Notes under the pieces: model-generated
Databases searched by the model: none
What the model saw: only the letters and a program-made list of their open reading frames with translations
What the model was told of the DNA's origin: nothing
Part shown: positions 46,212 to 56,454 of the stretch, piece by piece
Numbering within the stretch: the stretch's first letter is position 1
Layout: each line of letters opens with the position of its first letter
Position numbers and translations under genes: made by a program
Source of the DNA: Cenococcum geophilum 1.58
Taxonomy: Eukaryota > Ascomycota > Dothideomycetes > Gloniales > Gloniaceae
Direction of reading: 5' to 3'
Assembly (NCBI GenBank): GCA_001692895.1
Contig: KV748204.1
Location: 310,001 to 374,000 of the forward strand
DNA: 64,000 nucleotides

Positions 46212-47271
46212 TCAAGGGGACATTAGACCTTTTAGAATTAATCGGCCCTCCTCGCAATCATCGTCATCATAGAACTTTAGTCCATAGCTATACAGGAAGT
46301 TCATAGAGTTACCATACCCTTTCTCAATGTATTCCAGTTCAGCGTCCGTGAAGTGGTAGTCGGCCATATGTCCTTCAAGGCTGGATTCGATATCTTCGTC
46401 CTCATCCTCGTCCTCGTCCTCGTCCTCGTCCTCGAGTTCCTCTTCCTCTTCACTTCGCATTAAGGAACGCAGAATCGCGCGGCCCTCTTCACGATCCTCG
46501 TCCTTGTAAATGCTCAAACCAAAGTCCCGAAGGAACTGGAACTCGCTACGGTAGTTCTCCTTTAGCCATCCTTTCTCCTTTTCTGTATAGATAGGCCCGG
46601 GATGATGGGCGGTACGGCCTTGATGAGCTTCCCACTTCTGCCTCTCAGAATCAGGCCAAATGGCATTGATCACGTAATCCTGCCCATCCTTTAGGACGTT
46701 CGATCCAATTGGATGACCGCGAAGCTTGACTTGTAGCAGAGGGCGGCGGCTATCGAAGTACGCGACCGAACGGCCTTTCCGATCCTTGATCGAGCCTAGG
46801 GAAGCTTTCCCAGCGGGACCGGCGGTTACCTTGTGGTCTTCTAGGATTGGGCCGCCAATGATATTGCAGAGAGCGGAAGGCACATGGTTACCTTGTGGTC
46901 TTCTAGGATTGGGCCGCCAATGATATTGCAGAGAGCGGAAGGCACATGGTTACCTTGTGGTCTTCTAGGATTGGGCCGCCAATGATATTGCAGAGAGCGG
47001 AAGGCACATGGAGCACGTTCGTGAGGCATAGAATGCCGTGGGAGTCTCGTCCGGAGCGATTTGGTGATCGCTTAGTTGGTAGCTCGACGGTACCTATACC
47101 TTCAACACCGAGACTCTCCTTGACCATTCCGTAGAGGTCGCCGACAACGGATTCGTACGGCGTGTAGTCTCTGAACCATGCTCTATCCTTAGCGATGCTG
47201 TAACAGTTAGCGGGTTTTGGCTTTGAGGTAACGAGTGCGTCAAGATGAGGAAAGCGATACTCACTGGACAT
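46212..47271 (-). CDS. Copia-Pol-derived beta-barrel-like protein, interrupted by a 62-bp triplication
   Basis: The first part, from ATG 47271, reads MSSEYRFPHLDALV..., including AWFRDYTPYESVVGDL and GIGTVELPTKRSP...LTNVLHVPSALCNI. This resembles the beta-barrel/retropepsin-like segment of Copia Pol (WILDSGAS...GIGTV.L..LHNVLYVP), but the DSGA catalytic site is absent. The second part continues KVTAGPAGKASLG and ends with two related units (FLRDFGLSIYKDEDREEGR; FLYSYGLKFYDDDDCEEGR) separated by an acidic run. The two parts are in different frames because three 62-bp tandem copies lie between them. Removing 46830-46953 (124 bp, starting GTAACC and ending CACAAG) joins them exactly: exons 47271-46954 and 46829-46212, 311 aa. 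I model it as a spliced gene; if that segment is not an intron, this is a pseudogene. A retained single-copy protein suggests domestication. Confidence 0.6.
46824..47011. repeat. 62-bp tandem repeat, three identical copies, containing AG|GT
   Basis: Units at 46824-46885, 46886-46947 and 46948-47009 (plus 2 bp) are identical. On the coding (minus) strand each unit contains ...CCACAAG|GTAACC. The unit is not a multiple of three and 124 extra bases shift frame, so the copies either break the gene or are spliced out. Confidence 0.95.
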
Positions 47272-47383
47272 TGGAAGTATTCGAAAACACCCAGTTCGTA
47301 CAAAGAGGAATAGATTGTGGATTAGATGCCATACCGGGAGGCTCGACTTGAGGGGTTATAGGTAGAAGTTGGTGTTCATGGCT

Positions 47384-47545
47384 TATCTCATAAATCCGAC
47401 GCTCCGCAGAAGATTCGGGCGACACGGGGTGATGCACGGACTCTGAAAAACTCCTGCGGACTCCTGAGCCAATTAGAACGGTGCACTAACTTCAGCCCCC
47501 TGCACACCCCCTGTCACCCACAAATCTTCTGCGGAGCGTCTGAGA
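47384..47545. mobile_element. MITE-like element 1 (long imperfect TIRs)
   Basis: GACGCTCCGCAGAAGATT at 47398-47415 is perfectly inverted at 47523-47540, and similarity continues inward (GACA.GGGGTG..GCA). Outer ends are CTCATAAATCC on the left and, reverse-complemented, CTCTCA on the right. CTTAT occurs directly outside both ends, a candidate 5-bp target duplication. No coding capacity. Confidence 0.7.
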
Positions 47546-48300
47546 GCTTATGGGCGTCGCTTTGGTGGTAATTGAATGTTTTAGAAATCGAATTTTGTGT
47601 ATTTCTACGAGCTATGTCTTAACCACGATAGTTATATTATATATATTTAATGTAATGGATTCTTTAGGTAATTATATCTTTATAAATATATACTATAGCC
47701 CTATATCTAGAATATTAAGGGGCGAGATACATCGTCGTAGAACGTAAGTTAGGATTCTCAAATGCATCTTCGTAGATTTTGAACTAAAATCGATCGACTA
47801 CCTACGTCCAACTTCTTATAGAATAGAGCCACGATATCGCCACAACGTAGAGGCGATAGAGAAGATAAAGAGCTTTTACCTTATAGTATTTTAGAGATAA
47901 TTAGACGTAGAGAAGTACGTAAGTTTTGGCAGTAAGGCAAGATTATAATAAAATACACTAAAACGACTAACTACCTATGTCTAACTTCTCGTAAAATAGA
48001 GCTATGATATTGCTATAATATAGAGGTAATAAAGAAGATAAAGGGCTTTTACCTCGTAGTATTTTAGGGATAATTAGATGTAGAGAAGCATATAAGGTAT
48101 AGCAGTAAGGCAAGATTGCGATGAAAAATGCGACCGACGAGAAAACGCGACTGACGAGAAAACGCGACCGACTGCCCCTATCTAACACCCTATATAATAT
48201 CGTTATTTAATACAATAAATAGAGAATCTAAAGAGCTCCTACCTCGTAGTATTTTTATAATAATTAGACGTTATAAAAGGGTTGAGATACAGCGTTGTAA
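47546..48300. repeat. AT-rich degenerate tandem repeat, about 175 bp unit
   Basis: The block AAAGAGCTTTTACCTYRTAG followed by TATTTTAG.GATAATTAGAYG recurs near 47868, 48042 and 48230. Between copies lies TCTAACTTCTCGTAAAATAG-like sequence. Differences are mostly transitions, consistent with RIP. Short ORFs here have no domain content. The first 200 bp (47546-47780) are AT-rich unique DNA. Confidence 0.55.
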
Positions 48301-48354
48301 TAGATGAGCTATCGCCTAACAAGAAACTTTGAGTTTGTATACAAAGGGCGCCCA

Positions 48355-48505
48355 TTTGCTCTCAGACCCTCGGGGAGAAATTCCTCTCGGTGTGATCTGA
48401 TTGGTCTAGGAGTTAGCAGGACTTGGCAGGAGTTAGTGCGCTTGTCTGATTGGCGCAGGTAACCGTGGCGCAATTTCTCCCCGGGGGTCTGATTTATGAG
48501 ATAAT
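48355..48505. mobile_element. MITE-like element 2, related to element 1
   Basis: CTCTCAGACCCTCGGGGAGAAATT near 48359-48382 is inverted as AATTTCTCCCCGGGGGTCTG near 48473-48492, followed by ATTTATGAG. Its ends (CTCTCAGAC on one side, CTCATAAATCAGAC on the other after reverse complement) match the asymmetric ends of element 1, pointing to one family. Confidence 0.6.
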
Positions 48506-48539
48506 TCATGGCTCGGCTGAGTCGCTGAGCCGCACGTGA

Positions 48540-49070
48540 CGCCGTCCACGGCCAAGCCTGCGGCCAAGCCGTGGACATATTTGGATACCCCCCGCTGATC
48601 GAGCCGCTGATGCGCGCGTACTATTGGCCCATTGGGCCAGCCGTGCGCCCATGTATTTACCCTATACGGCAAGGTTACCTATCCGCTCGCTAAGCGGCTA
48701 GTAGGTAGGCATACTTTCTTTACCTCTCCTCCTTAGTCTATGTCTGCGTGTATATAAAAAAATGGAAACCCCCCCTAGGGCGCCGCATCTCTAGCAATGT
48801 CCTATTTTAAAAATGGCGTTAATTAGTCGCATAGAGATTAATGTTGCGAATAATGCTAAACTACGCGCTAATACGTAGAGCATTCTCACCCTTATGCGTG
48901 CCGAAAGGCCTAAAAATATATCTTTAAATTATAAGCTAAAGCAGAAGGAGTTTAAGGTAGGTAGGTACTTTATAGAGTAGTATACTTATAGCTAACGCGC
49001 GCCTCTACTTAGGCCTTTTATAAGAAGAAGCAGCACTATCCCTTAACCCGCCAAAATTCGTCCACGCGTT
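48540..49070 (+). pseudogene. Degraded Crypton-like (tyrosine-recombinase) N-terminal fragment
   Basis: A GTCCACGG...CCGTGGAC hairpin lies near 48544-48577. From about 48895 the plus strand reads LMRAERPKNISLNYKLKQKE, resembling the RPKNT.xAYxPKQKEF motif near the N-terminus of fungal proteins with Ndc10/GCR1_C-type domains derived from Crypton recombinases. Stops appear within 40 codons and no catalytic part is present. Assignment rests on this single motif. Confidence 0.35.
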
Positions 49071-49099
49071 ACCGATAAGGATTTACCAATTAAATCAAT

Positions 49100-52002
49100 G
49101 CATTAAAATCGCCGTGCCTAGGAATATACAGCTGATGTCGAGAGGTTCAAAATCGGGCAATAGCCAAGACCCCGGGGGAGGCTTTTTTGAGACACGATTT
49201 GGTTAAACGTTATATTAAGTCGGCTGAACAAGGTCTACATCATTGGAAGTACAATTGGAAGGTATAGTTAATAGTTTGTATTGATCCAAATCTATACAGC
49301 CCATACGCGTTGTTCTGATCCTAGTGTTCCGCACTGACCACTTGATTTGTGGACGTTGGCGGGTTAAGGGATAATAGCGATACCATTATAGAGGAGAGTA
49401 AGGAAAGCCTCCAGAACTGTCGACCTCGGAACTCAGAGCTGATTTGGGCCAGATCGTATCGTGGCATTAAATGCCAATTTGTGTCCAACTCATCATCAGC
49501 ATGACGGTAACAGTACCGAGTGCCGAACCATCTTGCCATTCTTGGCGCAGGTGCTCTGTTGATCTTCTGCACTGGCAAAGAGTTGTCGAGTTGCCAACAT
49601 ATCTGTCATCACTATAATCAATACGATCAATCAAAATCAATACCTGCAAGTTTACAAAAATCCTTATCTGGTGGGCGATTATAGTTTCATTGGTTATATG
49701 CATCCCTGGGTTGAGCTAAAGGTAAAAGTTTCTTGCTTAATAGCGTTGTCGTCTAACAACGCCTTAATTGGATAGTCGCTCCAACGACAAGCCTTTGAGC
49801 TCCTTAGTGGTCTACAGGTCGAAAGCTTCAAAGAGCAGCTCTGATAAGCTTTGCAGCCCACTGGAAGCAATTACGTCAAATCCACCAAGCCATATCCAAT
49901 GGAAACCCCTGATTCAGATGGCACTACGGCCTGCATTTCCATAAACGCAACTGAGGCGCAAGCTATTCCTGATATCGTTTGGTCATACTAACTAACTCTC
50001 CAGCAATAGGTGCTGCTGAAGGCGGGTGGTTACACAAGTCAAACGGTTGGCTGTAGATAGTGCGCATTCCGCCGCAGGCCCCCCCGGAATGATCGGCAGG
50101 ACGCAACCGATCCCTAAGCTGGTTGCGACAGGCATGCCAGACAGTGGCCATGGTGTCTATTTCACCTATCATAATTTGATTGGCGGCTACTCTGAAGATG
50201 CCTATACGATGGAGGTGTCCAGTGCACATGAGATTTTCAACGTGAGCACATGCAAACGAGATGCGAGAAAAGGAGGTTTATGGTCGAGCGTGGAGCTTAG
50301 ATCTTAATCCTCCTCCAGTCATCAGANACATGAATTAACTAGTCTCCCATCGTGACACTCCGCCAGTCTTGGATATGGTCTCTCCGTGGGACCTGTAAAT
50401 TCAGCGACCTAGATTTAGATGTGTTGGCGATCCTTGCACGTTCCCGTGAGACAGTGAGTTGTTGTTAGTGATTTGCCATTCAAACTACGCAAAGAGATGG
50501 TTCCGGCGATAAACCCTTGTCAGTTGTAAAGTGCTGACCTGCTCGCAATGCGGCTACCCGCTGTAAGATTCGCACCAGCCACGCTGAGCCGCCAACATCC
50601 ATGGTAACCAGCAGGAAATTTCTGTTCCACTTGAATTGTTTCTAGCATGAAACCATGGTGTTCTCGTCTGCCCCTGCTGGGTTATGAAGTGTGGGTGCTG
50701 GAGACGGGTATTGGCGAGCGGAATGTGAGCGTTGTGTGCTTGTGTCACAGTAGTCCGCTCTCTCAGGCCCACACTTAACGGCCGCTGGTTGAAGGGAACC
50801 CTGCGACTGGCGCCTACGGGCACTCGAGTCGCATGACATCTGCAGCTCATTGAGCGACGAACTGGTGGAACTGAAAATCGAATCTCATGCATATTTTTGA
50901 AGTCCATAGGTGGTGCGCTGACGGTGGTAAGAAAATTTCGTGATAGTCAACTTAGGCAGGGCCAGATCCACTGGCGGGTCGTGAGGTGGTAGGCTAATAC
51001 CCCAGAATAGATAGATCATATGGCCGCATTTAGCCCCATCGAGCTTCAACAATATCTGGTATACTAGAGCAAGCAAAATCTCATCGCTAGGAGTATTTGT
51101 TCTTCGTTTTGCGCTCATCTGTTGTCGTTCAGAAAGCGCCTCGTCCAAAAGCAGCCGCTGGCAGCCAAATGTGGTAACCCTTAAGTATATCACGGATCCG
51201 GTGCACTTGTCCGTCTTCAGCATCCAGATAGCCCGCGCTCTACGTAAGCAGTCGACCTCGAGGCCCTTAAATCGGTGCAAATACCTGTCTGGGTACTCCA
51301 TCGGATTAAACAAAGAATTACTGCCAGGCAATTTGCCTCCTCACATTTGTCCGACCGACTGCTTCGACAAAGAAACTCCCCCGAGACCACAACAATACAG
51401 AAACACCACGTTCTGGTAGCCGGGACCTTGCTCAGTCAAAACTCCCAGGCTGATTGCTTGAACGGTCAAAGAAGCGCTGTAGCGAGAAACGGGTATCTGC
51501 AACAGGTTGGTTCCCAAGCTCTTTCTGACCTACTGCATCAAAGCGTGGAAGGCAAACCCCTTCTCTGCGACATTGCGAATTCGCCTTACCGCTGACACAC
51601 TAGTTCAGATGAATTCCTGGTAATTTAGAAGCCAGCTTGACCCACAAAGTCTTTCCAGAAGCCTGATAGAAGGAAACCTTTTGTACGCTCACGGCAGAGC
51701 ACGGCCTCTCGGTGAGACGACGTCATTTGATCAAGAGCAGCACAGCCTTGAAGGAATAGGATTATCGAAATCCAACCGTGAAGCGTCTTAGGAAATCCAA
51801 GACCGCAATCGGAGTTGACGAAGTAGTCTCCGTAGACAGCGTACGGTTATCGACCACCCTCCACAAAATCCTAGATCCATCTTATGAGCATCAACATCAT
51901 CTTAAAAAACAATTACGAGAACATATTTCGCTTTCAAATCGCCTGCCAGAGGACGTTAAGAAGAGTTGGGTGCCTTGTACTGAACCTTGAGGATTTGCTG
52001 TT
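49100..52002. other. Long intergenic or 5' leader region of the HMG-box gene
   Basis: 2.9 kb of normal composition from about 49.3 kb with only short overlapping ORFs on both strands (the largest, 148 codons at 50885-51331 on the minus strand, has no recognisable domain). An undetermined base occurs at 50327. Regulators of sexual development often have long 5' leaders or promoters, so part may be transcribed leader. I see no gene I can support. Confidence 0.45.
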
Positions 52003-53787
52003 ATGAAAGCTGTCACCATGGTGCAGCAACACCCACCCATGCCGCCCAGTAGCAACATTGAGCTTCAGTATGGCCTCCATCATCTCGTCAACCACAACAC
52101 AGGCCACCATTACCACCATGACTACCGAGAAGCACAATACCTTAGCAGGCAAGGCTCAGCCTATGGGTCGCCTTGCCCAATGATGCAGGAAGTAGGGTCA
52201 CAGCAATCTGGTGAACATTTTCAAACCCAGCAGTTCGAACCAGGGCCTTATCCAGACCCTCACGGTGGCGAATTTGGCCTAGGAATTCAATATGTAAGGC
52301 CTGGATGAAGAAACTATGGCAGAAGGGTACTAATGAATTGCGTAGGATGGGTATGGAGCGCCTCCAAATTATTTCCAACATGATAGTCATGATATTGGAT
52401 TACCGGTAAGTGGATTATCCAGGACATTAGATCGAGATTTTGGGTGATAAGGACTAACTGGCAAAACTGCTAGTATGCACACCGAGGCACACTATCAGGT
52501 TCGCCACCCACTCCAATGTCGGCTACCGACAATAGCGAAATCGGCCGACGAACCAGAAGTGGGAGATCGATTGCGCGGTCCGGTTCGCCTCAGACCAGTA
52601 AAGCCCGAGTGGTGAAAACCACCAAAACAAAAAAGGCGAAGGCCAATAAGGCGGACAAACCAAAAACTCCGAAACTTACGGCCCCTTTGAGCGTCTTGAC
52701 GAAAAATTTTGCCAATATTCCGGTTCGAAACATGGAGGAGTGGGTCAATAGACCACCAGAGGTGAGACGAACAGAAGTGGAGAAACGAAACGGATATGTG
52801 ACGAGGCCTATGAATTCCTTTATGCTCTACCGCTCCGCATATGCCGATAGGACCAAACAGTGGTGCTTACAGAACAACCACCAAGTTGTGTCATCTGTGT
52901 CTGGAGAAAGCTGGCCGATGGAACCGCCCGAGGTACGCGAACTATACAATGACTATGCGAAAATCGAAAGGATAAATCACCAAAATGCGCACCCTACCTA
53001 CAAGTTCTCCCCAAGTAAGGCATTGAGTGCAACCCGAAAACGAAAGGGTGAATATTCGGAAGAGGAAGATGAAATGAGTGAACTGGATGATCCTGATGCA
53101 GAGTGGGGGCCACCAGGCCAACGAAGGTCGAGGGGAAAATCCACTAGACGGCAGGGCAAAGGGGCAGGCTATCCATCAAATAACAGCATGACAACGGGGT
53201 TTGACGGTCAGTATTTCGGACCAAATAACGGCATGAACAAGTCAACCTGGGAAGCGAGCAACGAAGGAAAGCCTCTTCCTATTCCAATGGGTCAAGTAGA
53301 CTTGTACAACCAATATTACCAGATGACCATACAACCAAACATGTCAGTACCGGGAATGGAGGATGTAAGGATGCGGAGAATGGACACTCCGGGCATAGTT
53401 ATGCAATTTCCTCAAGGCCACTCACTCCTAGGGCTGCCAGGCGTTCGCCATCCCGAATTGCTTCAGATGCATACACATATGGGCACCCCAATACCGCATG
53501 AATTCCAGGTCGATCCGATGTTGTTGGCCTTTGACGATCAGTTTGGAGGACAGCCTAGCCAGACTAGTGACGTAATAATAGGTATGGAACACCGCACTGA
53601 ATTTGGAAATGGTCACATGGGAATGATGAAACGAGAACTTGATCAGGAGAGTGTGCACAGCTTTCTCGGAAGCGGTGCTGCTCATGAGGAATATCGTCCT
53701 GAGGCTTGGCAAGTCGACACAACGGTCGTACCGATGGAGCCTGGATCCGAGTTCGATAAGTGGATGGATGATCACCCTGCCAGTTAG
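52003..53787 (+). CDS. HMG-box transcription factor, Ste11/FMF-1 type
   Basis: Three exons by my model: 52003-52293, 52346-52405 and 52474-53787; introns of 52 and 68 bp with TACTAATG and GACTAAC branch sites; 554 aa. A second in-frame ATG at 52018 (CACCATGG) has a better context and may be the true start. The N-terminal ~115 residues are His/Gln/Pro-rich. A basic region is followed by the HMG box at about residues 225-300 (VTRPMNSFMLYRSAYADRTK then WCLQNNHQVVS, SWPMEPPEVRELYNDYAKIE, HPTYKFSPSK). This variant matches the fungal Ste11 / Neurospora FMF-1 / Podospora PaHMG5 group, which controls mating-type gene expression and fruiting-body development; the assignment is from recalled motif similarity. 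The C-terminal half is low-complexity with Met-rich stretches and probably an activation region. Confidence 0.85.
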
Positions 53788-54602
53788 CAAATACATTGGT
53801 TTACGTTCTCGTTAAAACGGTGGTATTTGGGACATGGCGTTCAACCGGAGAGAGGAGAGGAGAAATGTATAATTTGAGTATGAAATGTACCTCTTATCCT
53901 TTTAATGGTACAAAAATTCTGTGTCATACACATGAGTTCCATGATTTTTGTAACTTTTCTATTCCTAGAGTTGAGGTTGGAGTTCGAGGATTTTATAGAT
54001 GGGAAATGCACGCTGTTTTTGCATTTTGTCTAATTTGAGAAATTAACCTGTCCTCACCTTTGATACGACTGCTTAAGAATTCAATTTCTCTGAGGTTAGA
54101 AGGATTGATTGGAGGGAAGTTGAGATTATGAATATTTCTGATGTGGCTCTTCGCTACCATTTCGTTTAGGGGTACAACGGCATTGTTCCACGGCTAGTCG
54201 TTTGGCAGGTGTGGAGAGGCTAGCATGTGTGGTTGTGGGGTCTAAAATTATCAGGTTTATAGCCAGTGTCCACCATTTTCGCAAAGCAGGTCTGACAGAA
54301 TTATTGGGTTGCTGATGTGAAAGAGGTTGTCGAGGATTCTGACTCGGCTTCCAAGCTGCCAAGGATCTCTAATTCCGGGTTCAACAATCCCGGACTTCTT
54401 CCGACGCGGCACGACATTGGGAGAGAAAGCCTCCCCCCTGTCAGGAATTGGAACATTGGAGATTTCAGCTGTTCGATCTGAATCTCGCTTCGAGTGCTTC
54501 AGATTGATAGATCTCGACTTCATCGGCTACTGACGCCATACTCAGGGTATATTGTTTATTAGTCCGAGCGCCAAAAACCTCGCGGCCCTCAACTCCCCGG
54601 CC
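53788..54602. other. Intergenic region between HMG-box gene and psf1
   Basis: Holds the HMG-box 3' UTR and the psf1 promoter. Several short ORFs overlap on both strands at 54126-54533 with no domain content. Confidence 0.5.
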
Positions 54603-55354
54603 ATGTATGGGGAATTGGGAAATAAGCTGGTAAATGGTCTCGCCATCTACCTCTAGAATGATCTAATATTGCTCAGGTTCAGCATGCGAAGCGCACGCAA
54701 TCTCTCGCCCACCTTCCGCCATATCAAGCAGAGATTGTCCGTGCTGTAACGCGAGAGGTTCGCGATCTGGACAAGGACGTTTCCGCCATACTGGAGCCGT
54801 TCGCTGGGTCATTCAACCCCTCTGCAGAGCCTGCGACGGCATGTGCACTCCTAGTCAATCACCTTTGCATGAGACGGAACAAGCGATGTCTATTGGCCTA
54901 CCACCGTGTCAGGTCCGACAAGCTCGAGGAAATGTGCTGGAGTGGAATTGACGTGCTTGAGAGACAGCAGCAGCAACAGTCTGGGAAAAATGGAGGAGAA
55001 GGTGGCACCTCTCTTGGCGCAGAAGTAGGCAACACGAGCAGCCTAAGCCCCGAGGAGGAAGAATACGTGAGACAATACAGTGATCTACTAGCAGCATACA
55101 AAGGTCAATGGACAGACATTGACCTCACTGGGAGTTTAGAGCCTCCGAGGGATCTTTTCATTGATGTGCGAGTACTCAAAGATGCAGGGGAGATCCAAAC
55201 GGAATATGGGTGCGTAGTTTAAATGATAACCGGCAATGGCTGGGGCTAACTAGCATTCAGAGCTATCACTTTGACCAAGAACAGCCAATTCTATGTTCGG
55301 CAAGGCGATGTTGAACGCCTCATTGCACAAGGCTATCTTCAGCGACTCAGCTGA
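54603..55354 (+). CDS. psf1: GINS complex subunit Psf1
   Basis: Three exons: 54603-54629 (only 9 codons, MYGELGNKL), 54677-55209 and 55261-55354; introns of 47 and 51 bp; 217 aa, the normal Psf1 size. Psf1 is one of four GINS subunits; GINS joins Cdc45 and MCM2-7 in the replicative CMG helicase and is essential for initiation and elongation of nuclear DNA replication. Recognised blocks: VQHAKRTQSLAHLPPYQAE, REVRDLDKDVSAILEPFAGS, MRRNKRCLLAYHRVRSDKL, WTDIDLTGSLEPPRDLFIDV, and the C-terminal B-domain strand LTKNSQFYVRQGDVERLIAQ followed by GYLQRLS. A Gln/Gly-rich insertion (about residues 119-140) lies in the central linker, where fungal orthologues vary. Intact. Confidence 0.96.
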
Positions 55355-55398
55355 TTAGCCTATAAGTGGAAAAGGCCTCGGAGACTATATTCTCTATA

Positions 55399-55629
55399 CG
55401 GGGGACGGAGCAAAAGGAGATTTCCCCCTCCTTTTTGGGACTAGTGGTTTTCTCCCCATAAGGTGCCCATAAGGTTGCTGAGGTTTTGGGCCTCTTTGGG
55501 GGGCCTTTGGCGGGTCTAGGGGCATAAAATCTTGTTACTCAGGCGACAGAGCCCCCATAACTTTGGCGACCTTATGGGGGTAGCCACTAGTCACAAAAAG
55601 GAAGTAGAAATATCTTTTTGCTCCGTCCG
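55399..55629. mobile_element. MITE-like element with ~65-bp TIRs and TA target site
   Basis: The left end (CGGGGGACGGAGCAAAAGG...) and the reverse complement of the right end (CGGACGGAGCAAAAAG...) stay similar for about 65 bp, through GACTAGTGG and CCCATAAGG. TA flanks both sides (55397-55398 and 55630-55631), the target duplication of Tc1/mariner-type elements. It is 231 bp, has no transposase, and lies 45 bp past the psf1 stop. Confidence 0.75.
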
Positions 55630-55631
55630 TA

Positions 55632-56454
55632 TATTCCTGGGGTGCTTGAAGAAGAGGTCGGATTACCATTATAGGCAATGCGCATGGAGTGGGCGGTCCC
55701 GACATCGCTCTGGTTGACCTTAATCGCATCACATGAGCGGAAGGGAGGCGGTTATGTAGGATCATGACTCTGTCCGTGCAGCCGTGGGCACGTCCGCCGC
55801 TAGTTCCCCTAGAGTGCGGAGAAGAACACCGGTGGAGTGGATTCAGGGCTTCCAAGGCTTTTTCTGGGCTAGAGTAAAAAAAAGCAATTATGCTCCTGCG
55901 GGCGCGTTAGGAACGGACGCTCGCGAAAATAAATTTGCTGAGACTTGAGGCGCCGGCTTGCGGCTCGCTAAGCCTACTGTAACAACGGCCGACCGATATA
56001 GCCTAGCTGCCGTGCGGGATGCCTGTCTCGCCGGCTTTCTGACCTTGAAGCAATGGCGTGCACCGGTGGTGTGATGGAGAGGCTCTTTGATGCCACTGGG
56101 TGCGACGCGTCTTTCAGCAGATAGCCTTTCAGCCATGTCAGTATTTTATCATAGTAGGGTTGTACGTCCCGCAGTGGCGGCGAATAGAGACTCACGCTGC
56201 TTAAGCCCGAGTGGGGAAATTTCTACCCCTACCTGACGCCTGCCGTCATTCGGTCTCGAAGAACCTTCGCAACCATGTTTAGCTCTCTCGATGCGTTCAC
56301 AAACTGATTAGGGTGTGAGTGCAGTCAATTGCTGGACTAAGCCATTGCGCCAGCTGAACTGCCGCCTTCAACTAGCTCGCCCTTTGCCTGCCATTGAGGT
56401 CGTAAGGACCTTGGATGTTCCATCGTTTGCGTAAGAAGAACTCTAGCTCTTGCG
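55632..56454. other. Intergenic region upstream of the SulP-type gene
   Basis: Mixed sequence with degraded-repeat character near 55870-56050. No gene supported; ORFs on both strands lack domains. The right end should contain the promoter of the transporter gene. Confidence 0.45.

Noticed and set aside
50885-51331. 148-codon minus-strand ORF
   Set aside because: No recognisable motif or intron context; overlapped by open frames on the plus strand.
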